Of a DNA stretch of 64,000 nt, positions 43,398 through 52,441 are shown in pieces (the first letter of the stretch is position 1; each line of letters begins with the position of its first letter). The notes under the pieces are model-generated. The model was not told where the DNA came from. It ran no database searches and saw nothing but the letters and a program-made list of their open reading frames with translations. The stretch is taken from NCBI GenBank assembly GCA_041390365.1, contig JAWKQB010000003.1:868001-932000 (forward strand). Reading direction: 5' to 3'. Both the position numbers and the translations under genes were made by a program. This stretch comes from Syntrophotaleaceae bacterium (lineage in GTDB: Bacteria; Desulfobacterota; Desulfuromonadia; Desulfuromonadales; Syntrophotaleaceae).

Positions 43398-46271
43398 ATG
43401 AAAAAAACGAACGTTAAGGATGATGTTTTTTCCGGTTTTGACTCCTGGAGGGTTTTTTTATATGCCGCACTCGCGGCGATACTGTTGCTGGTCTTCCTGG
43501 CGACCTCTCCCGTGAGTTTTACGACGATTTTTCTTGTCATAACGGCCGTCGGCCTGTTCGTTTTTTTTGTCTGGAACCAACGCGCCCTCTCTCTGCGAAG
43601 TCGGCAACTGCTTGAAAGTGAAAAGAGATACAGGCTTCTGATCGAACACAGCATTTCGGCCATTGCGGTCCACGAAATGATCCTGGACAGGGACGGCAGG
43701 CCGGAGGACTATGTTTTCCTCAGCGCCAATCCAGCTTTCGAGACCCATACCGGACTGAAAGTCGTCGACATACTTGGCCGACGCGTTACCGAAGTCCTGC
43801 CGGGTATCGAGAAGACACATACCCTGGAGACCTACGGGAGGGTGGTTCTTACCAGACAATCGATCAGCTTTGAAGAATATTCCGAGCTGCTGGGCAGATA
43901 TTTCCTGGTTCACGCCTATCCCCTGGGAGAACTATGCTTTGCCACGGTGTTTACCGACATCACCGAGTCCAGGCGGGCCGAGCAGGAGATTCATCGCCAG
44001 AACAGCCTCATCACCTCCCTGCTGGACTCCATTCCCGACCTGATCTTCTTCAAGGATACCCAGGGCATCTATCTGGGCTGCAATCCCCAATTCGCCGAAT
44101 TTGTCGGAAGGCCGAAGGAAGAGATTGTCGGAAAAACGGACTTCGACCTGTTCGACAAGGAGCTTGCGGAGTTTTTCCGGGAGAACGACAGGCGCATGCT
44201 GGAGCTGCGCTCTCATCGCCAGAATGAGGAATGGGTCAACTACCCGGACGGGCGCCGGGTGCTCCTGGATACCCTGAAAACCCCCTACTGGGGCCCGGAC
44301 GGGGAGTTGATCGGTATCATCGGAGTCAGTCGCGACAACACCGCCCGCAAGCAGGCCGAAGAAGCACTGGAAAAGCGAATCGTTGCGCTGACGCGACCAC
44401 TGGACGATACCACCGGAGTCACCTTCGAGGATCTGTTCAGTGTGAAGGAGATCCAGCAGTTGCAGGACGATTTCGCCCATGCTGCCGGCGTTGCCTCCAT
44501 CATCACCCACCCCGACGGCACTCCCATTACGGCACCGAGCAACTTCTGCCGCCTGTGCAAAGACATTATCTGCAAAACAGCCAAGGGCCGAGCCATCTGC
44601 TGGCGCTCCAATGCCCTGTTGGGACAGCCCTCCAACCCGGGTCCGACCATACACAAGTGCCAAGGGGCCCTATTGTGGGAGGCGGGCTCGGCTCTCTCCG
44701 TAGGGGGACGCCACATCGCCAACTGGCTGGTCGGTCAGGTTCGGGATGTCACCCATGATGAAGAACAGATTCGCACTTATGCCCGGGAAATAGGGGCGGA
44801 TGAAACCGCCACCGTCGAGGCCTTTCGAGAAGTGCCTTCCATGTCCCGCAACCAGTTCGAGAGGGTCGCACAAGCCCTGTATTCGGTGGCCAGGCAGTTG
44901 TCCAATTCGGCCTATCAGAATGTTCAGCAGGCCCGTTTCATAACCGAGCAGAAGAAATCGCAAAGGGAAATTTCCTATCTCGCCCATCATGATCAGCTGA
45001 CCGGATTAGCGAATCGCCTGCTTTTCGCCGAGCGGTTTGAGCAGGAGGCAAAGCACGCCCTGCGTGCCCAAAAATGCCTTGCCATTTGCCTGCTTGATCT
45101 GGATAGCTTCAAGGCAGTCAACGACCTGCATGGACATCAGGCCGGCGATCGTCTGCTCTGTGAAGTGGCCAAGCGGCTTACCGACTCCGTACGGGCTACC
45201 GACCTGGTGTGCCGGATGGGAGGCGACGAATTCCTCATCCTGTTTACCGATCTGAAGGAAGCCGACGCGGTTAAAACACTTGTCAGGAAGGTCATGGCCT
45301 GTTTTACATCGGCATACTTGCTTGAAAACCATGTCCATTCAGTTTCGGCCAGTATGGGAGTCGCTGTTTTCCCCGAGGACGGCCGGGACCTGGCCACCCT
45401 CTTCAAACATGCCGATGCCGCCATGTATTTTGCCAAGGATTCAGGCCGCAACAATATCCAGTTTTTTCATGAGGAAATCAGCCAGAGGGTGCAGACTCGT
45501 CTCGAGCTCGAGAGGGAGCTGCGCAAGGCCCTGCAGGACGGGCATCTGGAATTGCACTACCAGCCCATCTGGCAGATGGCGGAAAAGCGCATGGTCGGAA
45601 TGGAGGCCCTGCTGCGCTGGCCGCATCCCGAAAAAGGGATGATCTCTCCCTGCAGGTTTATCCCCGTCGCCGAGCAGTCGAACCTCATCCTCCTTTTGGG
45701 GGAGTGGGTCCTGCAAACGGCCTGCAGGGAGATGGCGGATTGGAGGGAAAAGGGGATGCCGATCCTGCCGGTTTCTGTTAATGTCTCCGCTCGCCAGCTT
45801 TTCCAGGAGGATTTTGCGATCTTTGTGAGAAACCTGCTCACAGAACACAATCTGTCCCCCGGTAATCTGACCCTGGAGGTGACGGAAAGCATATTCCTGG
45901 AAAAACAGACAACGGTCGAGGAGGTCATGAATAATATCAAAGGGATCGGAGTCGGACTGGCCCTGGATGATTTCGGTACCGGGTATTCCAGCCTGAGCTA
46001 CCTCAGCCGATTCCGCATAGACAAACTGAAAATCGATCGCTCCTTCATAGAACACATCTGCCGGGACGAACAGGATGCGATCCTGGCCTCCGCCATTATT
46101 CATATGGCACAGAACCTCGGCATGCAAGTCATTGCCGAGGGCGTGGAAAATGCCGACCAGGAACGGTTTTTGGCAGAGCAGGGATGCGACCTGGCTCAGG
46201 GGTTTTTCTACTGCAGACCAAAGCCTCTGGCAGTGATACAGGAGATGTTCGAAAACGATCGAATTGCCTGA
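43398..46271 (+). CDS. Membrane PAS-PocR-GGDEF-EAL cyclic-di-GMP protein
   Basis: 957 residues. Two N-terminal TM segments (FLYAALAAILLLVFLATSP, TIFLVITAVGLFVFFVW), then two PAS domains (about 85-190 and 200-320). A PocR ligand-binding domain (about 335-500) has Cys-rich CRLCKDIICKTAKGRAICWR. The GGDEF domain has an intact motif (RMGGDEFLIL, about 607) and the EAL domain begins near 718 with intact MEALLRW. Both cyclase and phosphodiesterase motifs look complete, so net activity may be switched by the sensors. Confidence 0.93.
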   Translation: MKKTNVKDDVFSGFDSWRVFLYAALAAILLLVFLATSPVSFTTIFLVITAVGLFVFFVWNQRALSLRSRQLLESEKRYRLLIEHSISAIAVHEMILDRDGRPEDYVFLSANPAFETHTGLKVVDILGRRVTEVLPGIEKTHTLETYGRVVLTRQSISFEEYSELLGRYFLVHAYPLGELCFATVFTDITESRRAEQEIHRQNSLITSLLDSIPDLIFFKDTQGIYLGCNPQFAEFVGRPKEEIVGKTDFDLFDKELAEFFRENDRRMLELRSHRQNEEWVNYPDGRRVLLDTLKTPYWGPDGELIGIIGVSRDNTARKQAEEALEKRIVALTRPLDDTTGVTFEDLFSVKEIQQLQDDFAHAAGVASIITHPDGTPITAPSNFCRLCKDIICKTAKGRAICWRSNALLGQPSNPGPTIHKCQGALLWEAGSALSVGGRHIANWLVGQVRDVTHDEEQIRTYAREIGADETATVEAFREVPSMSRNQFERVAQALYSVARQLSNSAYQNVQQARFITEQKKSQREISYLAHHDQLTGLANRLLFAERFEQEAKHALRAQKCLAICLLDLDSFKAVNDLHGHQAGDRLLCEVAKRLTDSVRATDLVCRMGGDEFLILFTDLKEADAVKTLVRKVMACFTSAYLLENHVHSVSASMGVAVFPEDGRDLATLFKHADAAMYFAKDSGRNNIQFFHEEISQRVQTRLELERELRKALQDGHLELHYQPIWQMAEKRMVGMEALLRWPHPEKGMISPCRFIPVAEQSNLILLLGEWVLQTACREMADWREKGMPILPVSVNVSARQLFQEDFAIFVRNLLTEHNLSPGNLTLEVTESIFLEKQTTVEEVMNNIKGIGVGLALDDFGTGYSSLSYLSRFRIDKLKIDRSFIEHICRDEQDAILASAIIHMAQNLGMQVIAEGVENADQERFLAEQGCDLAQGFFYCRPKPLAVIQEMFENDRIA

Positions 46272-46735
46272 TCTCCATGATATGGCCTCCTGCACCGCCA
46301 ACTGTCTGGCGCCCGGTGGCCTCGCTGGCCGGCCATTTACGGAAGAGGCGCTGGTCTCACAGGAGTTTTTCGGCGATCCCCATTCGGCCATTGTCGACGC
46401 TTCCTCCACCTTGATGTTAAGTCGACCCATAGTCAAAGTTTTGGCATGGTAAGACAATAAATAGGACTTTTCGGCACGCCTAATCGATCTGTCCAGGCAT
46501 CTGATCGAACCCGATCTTTAAGCATTTACACCCCTGCGCGACGGCTCTTTTTCTTGCAGGCGGCATTGATTACGGGTACCAGAGCATCGGCAGGAAGAGA
46601 CATAAAGTTCGGGCATTATCCTCAGGTATGATAGTTGCAAAATCGTCTTGAAGGGTTATCGGGAATAAAATATTGACCAGCCGAAGCATGGCAGAGCGAG
46701 CGGGCAAAGTCACACTTGTTATATGCGATAAAAAA
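46272..46735. other. 464-bp stretch without a supported gene
   Basis: I see no coding region with a ribosome-binding site, no RNA consensus and no strong terminator. A leader or promoter for the gene at 46736 is possible (TTGTTATATG near 46718). Confidence 0.35.
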
Positions 46736-47107
46736 ATGACTGAACAACAGAAACTCTTTTGCGCATCCAATTTCACCCAGACAGAAATTCAGCTGATCCT
46801 GGAGGCTTTTGAGGATATTTCCTCGGCCGGCCTGCAGCATTCGCGTTGGCCTTTGCCCGCCATCGCCAAAAAGGTTTTTCAGGCCATGAAGGGAAAAAAC
46901 CTGGATTGGAAATGGAAGATCTGGAACAGTGTCGTCATGAGCAAAATCTATCGAATGTCCGAGGTCGAGACCCAAACGCTCAAGGACTTTCTTGTCGAAT
47001 ATAAAGAGGCCAGCGAAGACCAGAGGGAGCAGGCCCTGAAATTGTTTTCCAACCTGGGCGGAGATTTCAAACATTACCGCCTGACGGTACAATCTTCGGG
47101 AAGTTGA
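46736..47107 (+). CDS. Hypothetical protein (123 aa)
   Basis: The start at MTEQQKLFCASNFTQ is a guess; the frame is open to a TTG at 46673. Helical soluble protein (ILEAFEDISSAGLQHSRWPL, LKDFLVEYKEASEDQREQAL) with no recognised family. Weak ribosome-binding site. Stands alone between two long intergenic stretches. Confidence 0.5.
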   Translation: MTEQQKLFCASNFTQTEIQLILEAFEDISSAGLQHSRWPLPAIAKKVFQAMKGKNLDWKWKIWNSVVMSKIYRMSEVETQTLKDFLVEYKEASEDQREQALKLFSNLGGDFKHYRLTVQSSGS

Positions 47108-47508
47108 AAAATTTCCGCGCCACCTGATTCTACGAGTCCCGACATATCTCCCTCTGCACGATCTGCAACATTGCTTGCTTGTGCAAGAATTCTTGCTTTT
47201 GGCTTTTTCCAGGGTAATGCAGAAGTGAAAAACCATGTCATTTCAACATGATTTTTTCATTTTCTTCTCGCCTGCCTGCTTCCGCTCGCCCTGATTAGAA
47301 ACTTGGTTGCCCAAATCCTTTCACCCCCCAGCATGCCGTCCGTTTCCTCTTTCATTTCTTAACATTCCGAAATGTCATTGGTTTTTCCCGGGATGACGCC
47401 TTGGCACAATAACTGCCCTGCTTATTGTCGACGGAAACCGTTTCCGTGCAATGATCCATCGCTCCCGCTTGACGGGACATACCAACCGCTACCCGGAAGG
47501 AGGAAATC
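47108..47508. other. Intergenic region carrying the alcohol dehydrogenase promoter
   Basis: No gene seen. It contains the -24/-12 element at 47402-47416 and presumably upstream activator sites that I could not delimit. Confidence 0.5.
47402..47416 (+). promoter_or_regulatory. Sigma-54 promoter of the alcohol dehydrogenase gene
   Basis: TGGCACAATAACTGC matches the -24/-12 consensus with GG and GC separated by exactly 10 bp. It lies 93 bp before the start codon, so the gene should need RpoN and an enhancer-binding protein. Confidence 0.7.
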
Positions 47509-48672
47509 ATGTCAATGCCGTTGACCGTAGCCAGATTTCTGATGCCCCCTATATCGCTGATAGGGTGTGGAGCCTCAAAAACCACGGGTGATTACTTGAA
47601 AAAGTTCGGTGGCAAAAAGGCTCTGATCGTCACCGATAAGGGGCTGGAAAAAATCGGCGTGGCGGACCAGATCAAGAAGAACATCGAAGAGGCAGGACTT
47701 CAGGCGCTCATTTATCCTGGTGCCGAACCCAACCCGACCGATCTGAATGTGGCCGGGGGGGTGAAGGTCTACCAGGAAAACGGCTGCGACGCCATCGTAT
47801 CCCTCGGCGGTGGCAGCTCCCACGACTGCGGCAAGGCGATCGGGATCGTTGTGACCAATGGCGGGAAAATCCATGATTACAAAGGCTTCGACACGGTCAC
47901 CAAGCCGATGCCCCCCTTCATCGCCATCAACACTACGGCCGGTACGGGAAGCGAGGTAACGCCTGCGGCGGTCATCACCAACACGGGCAACAACGTAAAA
48001 ATGGTGGTCTGGAGCATCAATGTCTCGGTCAACGTGGCGATCGATGACCCCGAACTGATGACCGGCATGCCCCCTGCTCTCACTGCCGCAACGGGCATGG
48101 ATGCTCTCACACACGCGGTGGAGGCCTATGTTTCCATCGGCCACAACCCGAAAGCCGATGCACTGGCCCTCAAGGCTGTCGAGCTGATCTCCCAGTATCT
48201 GCGCAAGGCGGTCGCTTTCGGCCAGGATATTGAGGCACGGACCGGCATGGCGTATGCGGAGTATCTCGCTGGAGAAGCCTTTTCCAGTGCGGGTCTCGGC
48301 ATTGCCCACTCTCTCGCCCATCAGCCCGGCAGCTTTATCGGCCTGCCCCACGGCGTCTGCAATGCCATCTTCCTGCCGCTGGTCTGCGAATTCAATATGA
48401 ACGCCTGCCTGGAAAGGTATGCGGATGTTGCCAAAGCCATGGGGGAAAAGATCGACGGCTTGACCGTTCGTGAAGCCGCGCTCAAGGGAATAGCGGCCAT
48501 CCGCACCCTGTCGGCCGATATCGGCATCCCCTCCGGGCTTGCCGAGTTGGGCATGAAGGAATCAGATATCCCCAACATGGCCGAATGGGCCATGAAGGAG
48601 GTCTGCACCCCCACCAACCCGCGGGTCACAACCGTGAAGGATATGATCGATCTTTATAAGAAGGCGATGTAA
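47509..48672 (+). CDS. Iron-containing (type III) alcohol dehydrogenase
   Basis: 387 residues, usual length. Nucleotide-binding GGGSSHDCGKAIGIVVTNGG, TTAGTGSEVTPAAVI, and metal-ligand regions MDALTHAVEAYVS and GIAHSLAHQPGSFIGLPHGV (His residues) are all present. It interconverts primary alcohols and aldehydes with NAD(P), probably ethanol in this lineage. GGAGGAAA precedes the start. It has a sigma-54 promoter upstream, as described for alcohol genes in related sulfate and metal reducers. Expressed as a single gene. Confidence 0.93.
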   Translation: MSMPLTVARFLMPPISLIGCGASKTTGDYLKKFGGKKALIVTDKGLEKIGVADQIKKNIEEAGLQALIYPGAEPNPTDLNVAGGVKVYQENGCDAIVSLGGGSSHDCGKAIGIVVTNGGKIHDYKGFDTVTKPMPPFIAINTTAGTGSEVTPAAVITNTGNNVKMVVWSINVSVNVAIDDPELMTGMPPALTAATGMDALTHAVEAYVSIGHNPKADALALKAVELISQYLRKAVAFGQDIEARTGMAYAEYLAGEAFSSAGLGIAHSLAHQPGSFIGLPHGVCNAIFLPLVCEFNMNACLERYADVAKAMGEKIDGLTVREAALKGIAAIRTLSADIGIPSGLAELGMKESDIPNMAEWAMKEVCTPTNPRVTTVKDMIDLYKKAM

Positions 48673-48766
48673 CTCTTCCGTTCGGCGGGGCTTCCACAGG
48701 GGGCGCCCCGCCAGGATTGCTGCCATGAGAAGGTTTTCAGTCGGGACGGGAATGGAGGCAACCTTG

Positions 48767-49633
48767 ATGAAGAGGCTTGGCGCGGTCGTGATGTTGTTGC
48801 TGGGACTGTCCTTTGGCGGTCCCTCATGGGGTGCGGATCCTCGGGATTATATTCCCTTGCCGCCCAAAACTTTTCTGTTCGTCACCTATCTGCAGCATAT
48901 TTCAGGACACCGTTTCAAAATTGACGATGAAGTTATTTCCGACGATTTCAATCTCAGCCAGAATATCGTCATTTTTCGTCCGGTTTATTACACGACACTC
49001 GGACCTTTCGTCATTGATCCCCAGTGCCTGATCATCGCCGGGGAGGCCGAGCTCGACGGGGATCTGATTTCCGATACCTCGACCCAAGGCATCGCCGACC
49101 CTGTTGTGCTCATGACCACCTGGTTCATCAATCGGCCGGAAGACAAGCTCTGGCTGGGATGGACGCCCTATGTCACCGTGCCGATCGGTGAATACGACAA
49201 GAAGCGGGCGCTCAATCTGGGCTCCAACCGATGGGCATTGAAAAACGAACTCGGCATGATCAAGGGCTTCGGCAAGTTCTACCTGGATCTGATCGGTAAT
49301 GTGACCATCTTCGGCGACAACGACGATTTCTGGACCGGGACGGACACAGTGACCCTGGAACAGGATGCACTTTTCGGCGCAGAAGTCCATCTGAGTTATG
49401 ACATCAGTCCGCGCTGGTGGATCGGTTTGAGCTATTTCTACTCTAACGGCGGGGAAACGGAAGTTGATGGCATCGACCAGAATGACGACCAGGACAACCA
49501 TGCGCTCATGTTCACCTCCGCCTTTGGCATCGGTGACCATTACCAGCTGTTGCTGCAGTACCGGGACGATTTCGGGGTCAAAAGCGGAGTCGAAACCAAA
49601 GCCATCCAGGTACGGTTCGCCTATTTCTTCTGA
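48767..49633 (+). CDS. Outer-membrane MetA-pathway-of-phenol-degradation-like protein
   Basis: 288 residues from the ATG at 48767, chosen for GGAGG 8 nt upstream and because it then starts directly with a signal peptide (MKRLGAVVMLLLGLSFGG). The mature part is beta-rich with alternating hydrophobics and aromatic ends (WFINRPEDKLWLGWTPYVTV, GLSYFYSNGGETEVDGIDQN) and ends in RFAYFF, an outer-membrane insertion signal. The family is PF13557-like; members are porin-type proteins near hydrocarbon or alcohol metabolism genes, which fits the upstream alcohol dehydrogenase. Confidence 0.8.
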   Translation: MKRLGAVVMLLLGLSFGGPSWGADPRDYIPLPPKTFLFVTYLQHISGHRFKIDDEVISDDFNLSQNIVIFRPVYYTTLGPFVIDPQCLIIAGEAELDGDLISDTSTQGIADPVVLMTTWFINRPEDKLWLGWTPYVTVPIGEYDKKRALNLGSNRWALKNELGMIKGFGKFYLDLIGNVTIFGDNDDFWTGTDTVTLEQDALFGAEVHLSYDISPRWWIGLSYFYSNGGETEVDGIDQNDDQDNHALMFTSAFGIGDHYQLLLQYRDDFGVKSGVETKAIQVRFAYFF

Positions 49634-49701
49634 TTGATTTAAAAACAGTATTATTTCACTTACAGGATTGCCGAACGAGAGATCATTCAAAGGAGTTTTC
49701 G

Positions 49702-49878
49702 ATGAGAAGAATCGGGTATCTTGCAGTGCTGGCCCTGATAGCAGCCATCGTGGCCCTGGCTGCCTGCAACGGACCACGCCATCTTAAAAAAGGCGAGTCC
49801 CTGATCTGTCCGTCGTGTGGTGCCGAATTTACCTTGGAAGAGGCCCAAAAATACAAGGAGAACCAGCAGCAAAGATGA
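49702..49878 (+). CDS. Small lipoprotein with zinc-ribbon-like CxxC
   Basis: 58 residues, AAAGGAG site before the ATG. A lipoprotein signal (GYLAVLALIAAIVALAAC, lipobox LAAC) is followed by a short domain ICPSCGAEFTLEEAQKYKEN with CPSC, half of a zinc ribbon. A single CxxC would need to pair with another protein or form a dimer. The gene is followed by a strong terminator. Confidence 0.65.
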   Translation: MRRIGYLAVLALIAAIVALAACNGPRHLKKGESLICPSCGAEFTLEEAQKYKENQQQR

Positions 49879-49943
49879 TTGGGCGAGAGCCGATGAGGGG
49901 TGTTTTCTCTTTCAGCGAGGGGAAAACAGGTAGATCCATATTT

Positions 49944-49981
49944 GTCCTCCTTGAAATCAGGTTTTCAAGGAGGACATTTTT
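49944..49981. terminator. Terminator between convergent genes
   Basis: GTCCTCCTTGAAA pairs with TTTTCAAGGAGGAC, followed by ATTTTT on the plus strand. It probably serves the lipoprotein gene and may also stop the opposite Nudix gene. Confidence 0.85.
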
Positions 49982-50028
49982 CCTGCAAAAGTTTGAACAG
50001 GCCGAAATGTCGGCGATGGGGAGTTGTT

Positions 50029-50634
50029 TCAGTAACTTCTCAGTTTGAATCTCAGCCACTGCAGGGCGATGATCGTGGAGGCGTTGATGATGCGGCCTTC
50101 GTCGAGGGCGGCGAAGGCATCTCCTGTCGGCAGGACCCGGACCATGATGTCCTCGCCTTCCTCCTCCACGCCGTGCACCATGCCGTCCATACCGGTCGAA
50201 TCGATCTCGGCGAAGAAGAGTTCGATCTGTTCCGAACAGCCCCCCGGACTCAGATAGCAACGGCAGATCGGGATCAGCCGCTCCGGTGCCCGCCCGGCCT
50301 CTTCCAGGCATTCCCGCAGGGCGACGTCCGTTGCCGATTCCCCTTCCTTGACCATCCCGGCTACAATTTCCAGCATCCAGGGTCCCAGTTCATCCGTCAA
50401 CGCCCCGACCCTGAACTGCTCCAGAAGCACGACCGCGTCCCTGTCCGGGTCGTAGAGCAAAACTCCCGCCGCATGCCCGCGCTCGGCCAGTTCCCTTGTC
50501 AAGGGCGGGCTCCAGCCGCCGTTGAAAAGTCGGTGTCGGAGGCCGAGGGTGCGGATTCGGAAGAATCCACTGTAACTTTTGTGGTTTTCCAGGATTTCGA
50601 AATCTTCTATGCCAAACAGATCAAATTTTTTCAC
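50029..50634 (-). CDS. nudF: Nudix hydrolase (ADP-ribose pyrophosphatase type)
   Basis: 201 residues from a GTG at 50634 preceded by AGGAGG. The Nudix box GMVKEGESATDVALRECL-EEAG is complete (G-x5-E-x7-REUxEExG). FRIRTLGLRHRLFNGG and VLLEQFRVGALTD are typical of NudF/ADP-ribose pyrophosphatases. It removes ADP-ribose and related nucleotides. Transcribed opposite to the DEAD-box gene. Confidence 0.88.
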   Translation of the reverse strand: MKKFDLFGIEDFEILENHKSYSGFFRIRTLGLRHRLFNGGWSPPLTRELAERGHAAGVLLYDPDRDAVVLLEQFRVGALTDELGPWMLEIVAGMVKEGESATDVALRECLEEAGRAPERLIPICRCYLSPGGCSEQIELFFAEIDSTGMDGMVHGVEEEGEDIMVRVLPTGDAFAALDEGRIINASTIIALQWLRFKLRSY

Positions 50635-51038
50635 TTTTCCTCCTGACTGCGGCGGCCGGGTCGTTTCCGAAAACGACGATTGGCAAAATATCATACTCGT
50701 CCGTTACGAAAAAACTTGTTTTTCCGGAAAATATCTGTAATATGCGTCGATCGGCTTCAACGCTCCCCGATGAGAACCTACGCTGACGAACGGTTTATCG
50801 CTTTCTCGGCGCCCTTCATCGATCTCTGACCCCCCTGCATCCAAAATTGCTGCAGCTTTTCAGGTTGGCGACAGGCGTTCATGCCCGACCTGTTGTGCTG
50901 TGACCGTCTTTGCCGGAGACACTGTTTGTCCCCGCCGTTCACATGCCCCATCAGTCCTGTATCCGTTCGAATTGTCAGGGAGAAGACATCCTTTTCCCAT
51001 GGGCGAGTGCGTCCGGACAATCAGGGCAAGGAATATTT
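50635..51038. other. Divergent promoter region
   Basis: No gene seen. It must hold the start regions of the Nudix gene (minus) and the helicase gene (plus). I see no strong consensus promoter and no RNA motif. Confidence 0.4.
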
Positions 51039-52364
51039 ATGACTTTTGCAGAACTCAATCTCTCCGCTCCCCTCAACAAGGCCCTGTCCGTTTGCGGTTT
51101 CACCGCTCCGACGCCGATCCAGGCGCAGGCGATCCCTCCGGCGCTGGCCGGCAGGGACCTGATCGCCACCGCCCAGACCGGCACCGGCAAAACCGCCGCT
51201 TTCATGCTGCCGGCCCTGGAACGGCTGCAGCAGCGGGGCAAAAACGGCAAGGGCGCTCCGCGGGTCCTGGTGCTGGCGCCGACCCGTGAGCTGGCCGGCC
51301 AGGTCCTCGACGCCACCCGCAGCTTCGGCCGTTTCCTGAAGTTTACCAGTGCTTCACTGCTGGGAGGGATGTCTTATCAGGGGCAGTTCCAGGCCCTGGG
51401 CAAGCCCCTCGACCTGGTGGTCGCGACCCCCGGTCGCCTGATCGATCACCTGGACCGGGGCAGCATCGACCTGTCCCGGGTGGAGGTGCTGGTGCTGGAC
51501 GAGGCCGACCGGATGCTCGACATGGGCTTCAAGGAGGATGTGGAGAAGATCACCGCCGCCACCCCCGCCGGCCGGCAGACCCTGCTGTTTACCGCGACCA
51601 TGGACCGGGCCATGACCGAACTGGCCATGGGACTGCTCAAGGACCCGGTGCGCATTGCCGTCGCCCAGGAAAAGATCACGGCCGAGAACATCGAGCATCG
51701 CCTCCACGTGGCCGACAACCTTCAGCACAAGCAGCGCCTGCTGCACCATCTGGCGGCCGATGCCGAGCTGCGTCAGGCAATCATCTTTTCCGCCACCAAG
51801 CGCAATGCCGACACCCTGGCCCGCGAGCTTTCCTTGCAGGGGCACCGTACCGCGGCCCTGCACGGGGACATGTCCCAGGGGGCGCGCAACCGTACGATCC
51901 GGGATCTGCGCAGCGGGCGCATCCGCCTGCTGGTGGCCACCGACGTCGCCGCCCGCGGTCTCGATGTGGCCGGCATCAGCCATGTCATCAATTTCGATCT
52001 GCCGAAATTTGCCGAGGACTATGTCCACCGCATCGGCCGGACCGGCAGGGCCGGGGCGGCCGGCATCGCCATATCCTTCGTTTCCGGCGAGGATCTGGAG
52101 GCTCTGAAGAAGATTCAGCGCTACATCGGCCGCGAATTGCCCCGCGAGGTCATCTCCGGCCTCGAACCGACCCGCAACCTGGAACTTCGCTCGGAAAAAT
52201 CGGGCCGCCGGGTCGGGGCAGGACCAAAAAAGTTTGGGAAAAAGCCCAACAGTGCCGGCAAGAGCGGCTGGAAACAGGAACGATCCGGAGCTGCCAAAGG
52301 TAAAACCGGCAGGCCTGGAAGGAAGGTTGGCGGGTCACCTGCCATTGAATACCGAAGCAGGTGA
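51039..52364 (+). CDS. rhlE: DEAD-box RNA helicase (RhlE type)
   Basis: 441 residues from the ATG at 51039 (CAAGGA upstream); the frame is open 43 codons further but that part lacks helicase similarity. Motifs: TPIQAQAIPPAL (Q motif), ATAQTGTGKTAAFM (I), PTRELAGQ (Ia), LVLDEADRMLDMG (II, DEAD), LFTATM (III), TDVAARGLDVAG and HRIGRTGRAG (V, VI). A basic, Gly/Lys-rich tail of about 60 residues (KKFGKKPNSAGKSGWKQERS) probably binds RNA. Involved in RNA unwinding, for example in ribosome assembly or cold adaptation. Confidence 0.93.
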   Translation: MTFAELNLSAPLNKALSVCGFTAPTPIQAQAIPPALAGRDLIATAQTGTGKTAAFMLPALERLQQRGKNGKGAPRVLVLAPTRELAGQVLDATRSFGRFLKFTSASLLGGMSYQGQFQALGKPLDLVVATPGRLIDHLDRGSIDLSRVEVLVLDEADRMLDMGFKEDVEKITAATPAGRQTLLFTATMDRAMTELAMGLLKDPVRIAVAQEKITAENIEHRLHVADNLQHKQRLLHHLAADAELRQAIIFSATKRNADTLARELSLQGHRTAALHGDMSQGARNRTIRDLRSGRIRLLVATDVAARGLDVAGISHVINFDLPKFAEDYVHRIGRTGRAGAAGIAISFVSGEDLEALKKIQRYIGRELPREVISGLEPTRNLELRSEKSGRRVGAGPKKFGKKPNSAGKSGWKQERSGAAKGKTGRPGRKVGGSPAIEYRSR

Positions 52365-52384
52365 TTTTCCGGAATCAGGACAAT

Positions 52385-52424
52385 AAAAAAGAGGGCTCAG
52401 CGAAACGGCGAGCCCTCTTTTTTA
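52385..52424. terminator. Bidirectional terminator between rhlE and rlpA
   Basis: AAAAAAGAGGGCTC pairs with GAGCCCTCTTTTTT, giving an A/T-flanked hairpin usable from both strands between the convergent genes. Confidence 0.88.
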
Positions 52425-52441
52425 TTGTCGATTTTTCAGTA

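Noticed and set aside
50910..51038. Longer start for the DEAD-box helicase
   Set aside because: The upstream 43 codons have no helicase similarity, whereas the ATG at 51039 has an AAGGA site and begins the Q-motif region.
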